This document shows, piece after piece, positions 1-10,200 of a stretch of DNA of 20,771 nt (its first letter is position 1; each line of letters begins with the position of its first letter). The translations under genes and the position numbers were made by a program. Under the pieces are notes generated by a model. It searched no databases and was not told where the DNA came from. It saw nothing but the letters and a program-made list of their open reading frames with translations. The stretch spans positions 1 to 20,771 of the forward strand of contig JAKCWW010010942.1 in the NCBI GenBank assembly GCA_026260175.1, read 5' to 3'. The stretch is from Reticulitermes lucifugus (Eukaryota > Arthropoda > Insecta > Blattodea > Rhinotermitidae).

Positions 1-56
1 CGCCAAAAACTGGGTGCGGATTAGATTCGGGTGCGGATTAGATTCGAGAATATACG
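1..56. repeat. probable DNA-transposon terminal remnant with internal direct repeat
   Basis: The motif GGTGCGGATTAGATTCG occurs twice back to back, followed by GAGAATATACGGTAT. A doubled GTGCG..TTA..CG motif ending in a sequence like ATACGGTA is, from memory, typical of the termini of some widespread pogo-like (Jerky-related) DNA transposons. The outer end would lie off the left edge of the window, so no target duplication can be seen. The repeat itself is seen directly; the family is an inference. Confidence 0.4.
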
Positions 57-1103
57 GTATTCAATTAATGCATGGATCATGCATTATATAAAGGTAATTC
101 TGTATAGTTTTCTTCTCTTCCTCATATTAATCTCAACAATGTTGAAAGAAACGTACAAATTTTGAAGAACTTTACTATGTACTTCTCTCCATTATTTTGC
201 TACTTCCTCTATCTTTGGTACGAATATTTTCGTAAGAATTTTGTTCTCAGACACTCTCATTGTTTAAGATTTTTCATATTCAAATTCATATTGTGGAATT
301 TTGGGTTATGACATTCGAATTATGATAGGTGGTTAGTTATATTTTGGAGGAATATGCTGTGTCCATATTGTGGTATCAGGAGATGGACATGAAGGTGAAA
401 GTGGGGACATACATTCTTCTGAAATATTCATATCCACCTACAAGAGTAAATGGTGTTATAACCTCGAATACAGTAATATGGAACTCACATCCTGTATTCT
501 AACCTCAAAATGAGAGACCAATTACTTATGTGTCATATAGTAGCACTTGTTCATAAACCAGTAACTTCCCATTTTAAATTTGTATGCCATGTAAAAGAAT
601 TTATGGATCACAAGAATTAAGTTGATGTAATAAATTTACCATGCCTGCACCTTGCTCCTTAACAGATTTACTGTTCACTCTTCAAATGAAAGTAAGGTCA
701 AGTTATTTTCAGTTCCTTATTCATTGTTAATTGTAGTGGTTTCAGTTCTTATTTATGTTTCAGATTAACCATTATTCATGTACTAGGATTACTGTAATAA
801 CAAAAGTGATACCACATAACTATTATACATTAATTTTCTTATATGTATGGGCTTATGCATTGATTATAAATTATGAATAGTGTTATTCTGGTTATAGATA
901 GAAACTACAGTGTTAGAACTAGTAACTGTTAGCTGTTTAGCAATTATTGAATGATATAACTTTTCTTTCAAGACTCTTTGTCTAATGATCACTCAGCCTT
1001 AGCCAAATCCTGAGTAATAATAATTGTCCAATCCTGTCTTAGGTAGCTTCTTTTAATATGGCATATCAGAGTTTCATTTTTATAATATTCTGTTTGTTTC
1101 CAG
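1..1103. other. upstream intron or 5' flank
   Basis: No convincing exon was found here. The sequence is AT-rich and broken by stops in all frames. It ends in a good acceptor, with a T-rich run and TTTCCAG directly before 1104, so at least its right part is intron. The far left holds a repeat remnant listed separately. A perfect 9-base inverted repeat with a 3-base loop lies at 66-86. No promoter element could be argued for. Confidence 0.6.
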
Positions 1104-1244
1104 AGTTCTGCAAGCATCAACCATAAATCTAGTGGCAAAACAAATGCTGGTGTCTACAGTACAGTAAATACCAAGGCAGTCTTCAGCATGGCTAATGTCA
1201 CTGCAGATATTAACAAGCTCAAACCAAGAACTGCACACCTCTTG
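1104..1244 (+). CDS. exon 1 of the visible gene (47 codons)
   Basis: The acceptor is TTTGTTTCCAG at 1093-1103 and the donor is GTGAGT at 1245, close to the consensus. Only the frame starting at 1104 is open across the exon; the other two hit stops. It encodes a Ser/Thr/Asn-rich polar segment beginning SSASINHKSSGK and ending KLKPRTAHLL. It contains no Cys and no hydrophobic stretch, so it is not a signal peptide. The exon is 141 bases, phase 0 at both ends. It is the first exon that can be placed; the true first exon is outside the window or not recognisable. Confidence 0.72.
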
Positions 1245-4200
1245 GTGAGTGCTGCTGAGAAGAATTATTTCAAAAAGATTGATTTTTTACTGGAATGTGA
1301 TGCTGCATACCTTGATATATGGATACCAATATTTCAGAGTAATGTGCTGCCATCATTTTAAGGACAGAAAAGTTAATATTCTACCATTAAGATGTCATTG
1401 CATCCCACAGTCACCCACTCTTCATATTCACCAATGTGAGCACATCATATCTCATAAATATTGTAAGATCTGGCTGCTAATACACGTGTAAGACCTTCAA
1501 ATAAGGAATGACTCGTTCACCCCCCCCCTCCCCCACATTCTACCTAGCACATTCCTCAATGTCCTACCATTAATAATTTCATGCTACATAACCTGTCTGA
1601 GTTCTCAGAACTTCTGTTTATGAAACACTTTCTGCCAAAGAATGTTCTGATGACTCCCCAAACCAAAACCACATTTATACACATAAAGACAGTTGGTGAT
1701 GAGATTTGGGCTGATTTGTTTGGTTGATGGGCTGTATGTCTATCTGTCTGATTAACTGACTAACTGACTGACTTAACTAGTTCAAGACAAAGGAACCTGT
1801 GAAAATAGGGAAATCAAAACAGAAGCTTTATTCCAGTGGTTGCAGAAGTTTGTGCTCAAATTATAATCAATTGCCACTAGCAAGGACTAAGCATAATGCA
1901 ATATATAGAAGGCCAAAGCAGTAATTTATGGTAGGAAGTAACAAATTCTTCTGTTTGATGAACAGATAATGCATTCAGACCCTTGGCTAAACAGTTTCAT
2001 TGTAATTTTTCTAATTCATCACATGAATGGAAATTTCTGATATGATGCAATGGTTGATACAAGTATTTGTTCCTATAGTTTATTACACTGAATGACTCTG
2101 ATAACGTGGTATGAATGGGAAAAGGTCATGAAATGTGTAGTAAACATTTTGCTGACTTTTTTATCTTTCAGAATGCATTCAAAATATTGTTCTAAACCTT
2201 ACATTTCAACCATAATGGCTGAACTGTAGAGTCTCTTTAAGTTTGCACCCTTGAACTGTTATTGCAGCTGGCACCAACACCCCCACCAAAGAGCACAGAC
2301 GGCAATGTGGAAGAAATTAAAGTTCGAACAACTGAGGTAATAGGTGGATACAGTCAACTGCAAGGTAGTAAGTTCGGTAAAACTGAAATCAAGGACAGCA
2401 AGAATGAGGGCAACAATGTAATCACCACTCTTCCACCCTTCACTAGGTACAGCTCAAGGAAATGTGCTGTCATGACTGATGAGAATAATTTCAACAAACT
2501 TCCATCCACTACTCCAAGAGGAAAATCCTGTGAGAGAACATATCAGGTCCAGAATATTCATTATATTTTCAGTCCATTACGAGTATTTTCTTGCCACAGG
2601 TAGACATTCCAAGTGTCAGGTAAGGTATTTCTAACCAGCAGAAGATGGGATCCATGAGAATGAGTTAACAGAATGCAGCTGGTAACATTAAAACACGATA
2701 AAAATGCATCATAATTGACACACAAGATCCACTTGTTAAATTAAACAGTTTATTATTTTTTGCCCTTAAAAACAAACTATATTGTGAATTGTTTTATCTT
2801 CCTTCCATTCTACAGGATAATCTGAATAAAAGTGTCTTGCTGTAAAGTATGTATCCATATTTCACAGGTTCTTATGGCCACCATGCTGATACTGTTGGTT
2901 TCATAAGTTAAGAAGGCTGTAAAATTCTACAGCTTGCACTTAATGAATAAGTTTGGTAGTAAAAACTGTCAATGACATGCTGACTTGCATGAGCTACTTC
3001 ATCCTCTCATATCATTGCCCAGTAATCTGTCTGCCCAAAAAGGGAAGCAGGTGCTCAAGATTATTTGTGTTATTTCCATAATCAAGCAATGGCACTACAG
3101 TCAAATGTGATGGGACTTTTCAGTATTGGTTTTCCGCTATCCTGTGGTTGAGGTTTGCTCCAGTCGTTATCAGAATTGCCTATATGTGCAAGTAGGTCTA
3201 TAAGTAAAACAGTCACTAAAATTGTCCAGTTTAAATGAAAATTTGTATAGAATTGTTCAGGATTGAATTTCATGAAAATTTATTGAATAGTTCTAGAGTC
3301 TTAACATGTACAGATGTATGGAGGGATGGGTGGAATGACAAAGCGATCTTAATATGCACTCCACAGGGATATGAAACTACTGAAAATGTATTGAGAGGGT
3401 GACAACATTCAGTCCAAGTCTCATAGATATAAACTGTTTAGAATCTCTAATATTAATATTGCAGTTGAATTAGCTGACAGGCATACAGTTCACTAGTATG
3501 GATCTCAAGGAAAAACTCTGTTCATTCTGCATTTTTTACCGGTATTATCCCTCATTTATGTTATTAACAAGCTCACTATATCCTACAGGAGACATCAGCT
3601 GTTCCACCTACAGAGATACAACAAGTGCTGACCTCAACATCGGCACCTTCTGCTCCAAACTCAGCTATCTCATATGCAAGTAGAAGTGAACTTAAGCATC
3701 GACTTGCCTCCATGAGAGAAAACCTTTTCCCATCTGCTGTATCTGCTGCCACAAAGCCACAGCCTCAGTCTTCATCTGTACCAACAGTTAATAAATTGTT
3801 GGATGGTCATGTACCTACTCTCGACATAGGGAAAGGAGGGAACTCTCGGACAAACAAGGCATTGAAAGACTCTGCACCACGTTCAACATCCAGCTTCAGG
3901 AGAAGTGTGGAGCTTACCAGGGGTGACAACTTGATAGTCCCTGCCCCTAATTCTGTTAGTAGCAATCTGTTACGTTGTAATTATAAAAGAAAACAGCATA
4001 AAATTCAACATGAGTAAAGAAGTGTGCTCCAGTTCAGGGACTGCACATATTTTTAAAATAACTGGTGTAGATGTAAATGCAGAGAAAAGTACATAAATAT
4101 TCATGTATTGTCAAAATGGTGCAGAATTTGTTCATAATAAAAAACAGCTCATCTATCATGTAAAAATGTAGCTAAGTTCAAATATTTTGGAATGGATGTA

Positions 4201-7200
4201 TTGAACTAAGTGGAGAAAGTAATAACAAATTCTATTTGGAGAATCCATGTTATCATTTGGTTCAGAATATTTTATCTTCCAGTCTCCCATCTACAGGCAT
4301 ATATATTAAAATACACTAAACTGCAATGTGAACTTGTTGTTTTGTACAAGTGTGAAATTGGTCTTACACCCTAAGGGAAGAACATTCTAAACTGAGAGTA
4401 TTTTGTCCTAAGAGGGAGAAAGTAACCACAGGCTGCACTTTATTTCTTTAATATTCACTTTAATATCAACTTCCCATCAGTACCTGGTCTTCCCTTCCAG
4501 CTTTCTGACTAAAATCTTGCATGAATTTCTCATCTCTCCATTGCATGTTAAATGCCCTGCTTATTTCATCTTATTTTAATTTGAACATCCTAATAACAGA
4601 TCTATTTGGCAAAGAGTATTGCAAAACAAGGAACCGTGAAGTGTGCATTGGTCACCTAATATTTTTGTGGGATAGCAAAATGTAGGACTCTTCAGTTTGT
4701 TAGGCATGTGACTAGGATGAGGTAGACTAGTAATGCTTGCAAAATTTTTATGGGGAAGTTCTTGAGAACCATCTGTGTGTAAAACCAAGAAGGAGCTCAG
4801 AGGTTAACATTAATATCGATTTTAGAAACACAGTTGTGAGAGTCAGAGAGGAATGGCTCAGGATCTCGTGAAATTGTAGGTTCTGTTGTTAGCAGTGCAT
4901 TACCTTAATGTTTTATTGCTATAGTGATTGTTGGTTGTTTGGTTGGTTGATTTAGGTCATTTTTAAAAATATCTGGTACTGTTAGATTTGTGAGTTATAT
5001 AAAGTAGATGTTATATTGGACTAACATAAATTCAAGAATGAACAATTCACACCAAATTTCATTGAAATTTATTGGAACATTTTGAATATATTTGCAGGTA
5101 TCTGTGGTAACTTCACAGTCATTTGTAGCCAATATCCCTCGCTTGAGCTCACGGTACAGAAGTGAGCTGCTGCGAGCAACAGGACATGGTCCCCGGGGCA
5201 GCACCAATCCTGTGTATGTGCCCACTGTGCCAACAGTCAGCACTACCAGCACCACCAGCACCACTGAGCAGACCATGTTCTCTGTAAGTGTGCACCAACC
5301 TACAGCACAGTGGTATAGCTGGCTAAAAGTCACACATTGACAGGTACATATTGCGTCCTCTGAAAGAAAGTTTCATCTCATACAAGAAGAATTGACAGTA
5401 TTTGACTTTTCATTTATGTACTTACCTCCTTAGTTTGCACCCACATACAGCACCATCTCCAATGGTAATTGGAAACTGAGGGTAATTAATTTTCAGTACT
5501 CTTTTGGCACTTTGTAGCAATGCATCATCCTAGACAAAAAAAAATACATTATGTCCCTTAAATCTCTCCCATATAATGGATAGAATGTAATAAAATACAC
5601 AACTTCTGCGGTACTGATTTTAACTCTTTTCAGATGAACACATCCTTTACCATGTACAAATCATCAGAAACAGTAGTAAAAACCTTTTTTTTTTTTCGTG
5701 AATTATTTCCATTAAAGTTGCTACAATTTATCTAGCTTAAAACAGTTTTAAAATTAGGATAAGTTCTAAGTCAGGTGTGGGCCGAGATAGCGTAGTCGGT
5801 ATAGCGACTTGCTACGGGCTGGATGGTCCGGGGATCAAATCCCGGTAGGGGCGAGATTTTTCGCAGCTCTCCAGACCGGCCCTGGGGCCCACCCAGCCTC
5901 CTATACAATGGGTACTGGGTCTCTTCCCGGGGGTAAAGCGGCCGAGGCGTGGAGTTGACCACCCACCCCCATCTAGTGCTGGGGTTAAAGAAAGAGTAGA
6001 GCTATACCTCTACTCCCTCTCTGGGCCTTCATGGCCTGTTCTAAGGAGAACTTTACCTTTACCTGTACCTTCTAAGTCAGGTTTGATGGCAGTATTGTTT
6101 AATTGTCACAGCTCAGTAGTAGCAGTATGTTGTTTTAGAGAAATGTTTACAATTAGGAACAACATACAGCATCAATTTAGATGGTAGCAGTTAAGACCAA
6201 GAGAAGTAACACACATTCATTTGCACAAACAAATACACAAAAAACACATTCATAGAGAGAATATAACTTCTAATGGACTTTCAAATTAAACAAGTTGTGA
6301 TGGGTAAAATATGCATGTATGATTTTAGTGGTGAAATCTGTTGGAAAGGAGCCACCTGGAAGAATATGAAGATGTAAATAATATTAAAGTGGGGTGGGGG
6401 ATGGGCAGTAATAAGATGCAAGGATGTCTGTAAATTACAAGAAGTGGCTTAAGGTCATGTCCTGTGGTCAGTGTCAGTATTAATGGAATTGAACTTTATG
6501 GTTGTACAATGACGGATTTAATTACCCATTTAGTGGCGACCCAGTGAGTTTAAAGTAAATGTGATTCAGAGAGTGCAGAAGACCATGTATGCATATAAAT
6601 TTCTTCTACTCATCTTACTTTTTGCTTTCTTGCCCATCCCTTCCCCTTTTCCTTCTTCTTCTTCTTCTTCTTCTTCTTTATCTCCTCCTTTTTCTTTCCT
6701 TTTGTTTTTATTTTTGTTTTTCTTCTGTTGTTGGCATTGGTCCATCTTGACTCATTTTATAATGGTTCTAATTCACTAAATGTCCCTAATTATCAATATG
6801 TTATCTTATCAGTGATTTTTAATTTTTTATTGGTTGATTCACACACGCATGTGCATGTGAGCTCATATAGACAGGCGGCCAGGGGCTGTTAAATATGACT
6901 TTTTATTTTTTTATCTCTCTGTTGAAGGTGGAGACAATATGTTCTAGGTCACAGAAATTCCTTCCAGAACTTCAAGGTGCTGTAGGCTTTCACATTGTCT
7001 GTCAGTATGTAGGTTGTGAAAATAAATTGCCTTTTTATGCTTCTTTCATATTGCCTGCATATTTTAAAGGAAGCCTGCAGAATATAGGAGCTCTAAATAT
7101 TGCTCTGCACATTGTATTAAATCATCCACTACTTCACATTTACAAATTTGTCACTTAATCTACATCATATAAATTGTTTATGCTTTTACCATCTTTAAGT

Positions 7201-10200
7201 CATGGAGAACACTGATCCAACCATACCAGAATCATTCCTAGTCTGTTTTTGCCTTATTGTTCCAGGCTCCTGTTTCATTCATACTCTCAGTCTGCTTATC
7301 ACAGGATAATAGAGCACAGGCCACCCTTTATTTCATCTTGCTAGTCATCACATTTTTCTTATAATGAGTAAATTTAGACACCTAACTAAAATTTTTAAAA
7401 CTGCCACTCTTTATGATTTCTACTGCAAACAGAGCTTGGCAATAGTGTCACTTCCACCTCACACGTTTGTGCATCTGTCGCACTATTATTAACAAAATTC
7501 AAAGGCACTAAGATTTTTGTTGTACAGGTGATTCTTGATATATTTATCGGGGTTGCAGTCCTAAAAATTTCTATATTATTCAAAATATATGAACTGAGAA
7601 ACATATAATATGTAATAATAGGGGCTGTATATGCATAAATTAGACACTAATACAGTAGTCCCCCCATATCCACGGGTGATACGTTCCAAGACTACCGCGG
7701 ATAGTAGCGAACCCTATATATAAAAGCGCAGAGTAAACTTTAGATCGACTAAAGTCGGCGCTGGTAAATTGAAACGTAAATACTGAAATCGACCATGGTC
7801 GACTTTGGCAGTGAATGTGTTAATATTTTCGGACGGCGGTAAACCGCGGATACCGAATCCGCGGATACGGGGGTTCTGCTGTATATGTATTTTAATATAC
7901 ATATATTAAGTTAAAAGCAGTAAATAATGATACGTAACTAAAAAATTAATAAACAATAAGAATATCAAAATGGCATGTAAAATGAAAATTAATAAATTTT
8001 AATAATGAAGTGAGCTAGATTTTACTTACTGCAATGGGCTGGGGCGTTATTGGTCAGCTGAGTTAAGTTGAAGGTGTAAGGCTGAAATTAATATGTAGAT
8101 AACAAGACATATAATGAGCGCTGCATGTGTTTTATTCATAAAATATGTGTGGCACTTTTAAAGCCCATTATCTTCATGCTATCAAATGCAGGATATTTAA
8201 ATTTTACCTGTTCTTTAATAATATTAAACTGGACAAGATTTTTCAGGTATTGAAGTTATTTAGGTATAATAATGTCATGTTAAGACAATAACAGCAACAA
8301 TACAGTGGTTTGTCATATTCTTCTTCATAACAAATGTGTACATAAACCAAAGGACCATTACTTTCAAATTTGCCAAAAAATCTGTTTAATCAAAAGTAAT
8401 ATAATTTTTTTCTGTGTTCTCTGAAGGCCATCACGAAAATGGTATCCTTCCTTGGCTTCATCTGATCAGAACTTCATTTACGTTGGGCAAACCAGTTGTG
8501 ACATGAAGATGACAGGTTGGAGACAAGATGCCACACGTGCCAGTCTATTATATCCTTTGATTTATTTTTCAGTGTCTGTTAGTCTGTTTGAACAGAGACC
8601 TGTGATATTAAGTTAGACATAGCAGAAGCAAGTAGTAATAATAGCTATTAGCTGAGAAGCAAACAGACTAGTTTCTTTATAAATAATTCCCCTTTTTGTC
8701 CATTTCATAGATTTGTTACAGTTGTGCGTTGGTAGTGCATACAAAGCGGTTTTTTTTATTTCATATTTTATTTTATATATATCACATGCTCAAACCAAGC
8801 CAAGAGGAAATAATGGAAACCAATTTCTGGGCCTTCAGAGACAGAACAAAGTTACCTAATACTAGCACATGCTTTTTGTGTGATTTTTAATATTAAGCAT
8901 CATTTCATGAAGGAGGTAGTTATGTGGCATTCCAAGATAGATGTAACAAAGCCTCTATTCATTGTAAAATTCTTCAATTTTTGTGTGATAATTAGTCTTC
9001 AAAAAATAGACAATTTTAGGGTAATTTTTGTAAGATATAAAACAGTAGCATAAACTATTGAAAATAGGCATATGGAATTATGAATGAAGATATACTGTAA
9101 ATATACTTATCTAAGTGAAGTGGTGGTTTATGTATGAAGAAGAAGGTGAAGGTGCAGATCTTTGAAGTTATATCTGAAGAACATAACTTTGTGCTAGGCT
9201 GCCTTCTGCACAGAAGTGTGTCATGAGGTGATACTTCCCAGATGCAATGTTTTGCATCAGTTCAAATCCTTTCACATTTTCAGCACATACAGTATCACTC
9301 TGGACTTGTGTTTGGGAAGTATTCAGTTTGAATCATGGCTCATAAGTCGGTATTTTAATTTTAAAAATGTTTGTGCTATTCCTTGTCGCGACAAGTTAAT
9401 ATTCAGATAATAGGTATAGCGTGAGGTTGAATGCAGCTACTTCTTTATAGATCCCTACCCAGTCATTGTTTATAATCACCATCCTATCTCATTCCATGTT
9501 ATCACATCTCATAAAAGCTGAAACATAACTGCTGAGAACACTAAGAACTCATCAAGTATGTTATATCTGATCTTTGTGCAAGCAAGATGCAGATTTTCGT
9601 GCCTTTTAAAATTCTGCAATGCAGTAGAACTGCCTCCTTTCAGCATACTTGCATTTTGTGGTGAAACTCATGCATAATAAACGTTTTCTACAGGCCTGAA
9701 CACAGGAATTAAATAAAGGGATGTTTAAGAAATGCTGTGGAATATTTGTCAGTTAGCCTAAATTACCATGGAATCTGAATTTTAATTTTATATTAAGAAT
9801 GAATGTGTGTGATCAGCACTTTTAATCTATACATAGTGTCAAACCTTATGCAGACAATGGCCTACAGACCACCAAGCTGGTTAGGTCAGCGGTAAAGCAT
9901 CTTTCTTGTATTCAACAAGTAAACAGTTCAGATCTTGCCTGATACATTTTTGGATGTCCTCAGTGCCCTGAATTATAGTCTCATATAAACAGCAAGTGCC
10001 TTCTTGTGTTTATATATTTATATTCTGATATATAATTAATGTGGGTCATAAGCCATTAGTAGCTCCATATAGCAAGAAATGGCAATTCAAGTCTTCTGGG
10101 ATGTGGTGCCACGTCATGGGCCAAGTAGTTCTTAACGACACAATGTGACATCCTAGAAGACTTGAATCTTCAGCAACACTGCGGCAAAAAAGGTCAGATC

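Noticed and set aside
5206..5220. NPVY in exon 4 as an NPxY endocytosis motif
   Set aside because: Such a motif works in cytoplasmic tails; this exon lies far from any membrane segment and in a Thr/Pro-rich, probably extracellular, region.
5092..5333. Minus-strand and extended plus-strand frames over exon 4
   Set aside because: The minus-strand frame is a shadow of the Thr-rich coding strand. The plus-strand extension past 5283 runs beyond a near-perfect donor.
5788..5850. Functional tRNA gene
   Set aside because: The A and B boxes are there, but the cloverleaf is not maintained and the head is fused to a SINE body with a target duplication.
5771..5962. Minus-strand frame across the SINE
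   Set aside because: It lies wholly within the GC-rich non-coding SINE; SINEs do not encode proteins.
6561..6779. Open frame with poly-Ser and Phe/Leu runs
   Set aside because: It is created by the CTT microsatellite and pyrimidine-rich flanks inside the large intron and has no splice or promoter context.
6928..7156. Possible exon after CTCTCTGTTGAAG reading VETICSRSQKFLPELQ
   Set aside because: The acceptor is fair, but the composition differs from the gene. The clearest donor (CAAG before GTGCTG) is phase 1, and the phase-0 option (TAT before GTAGGT) is weak.
7714..7902. Minus-strand frame in the MITE
   Set aside because: It is short, overlaps the inverted ends and has no transposase motif.
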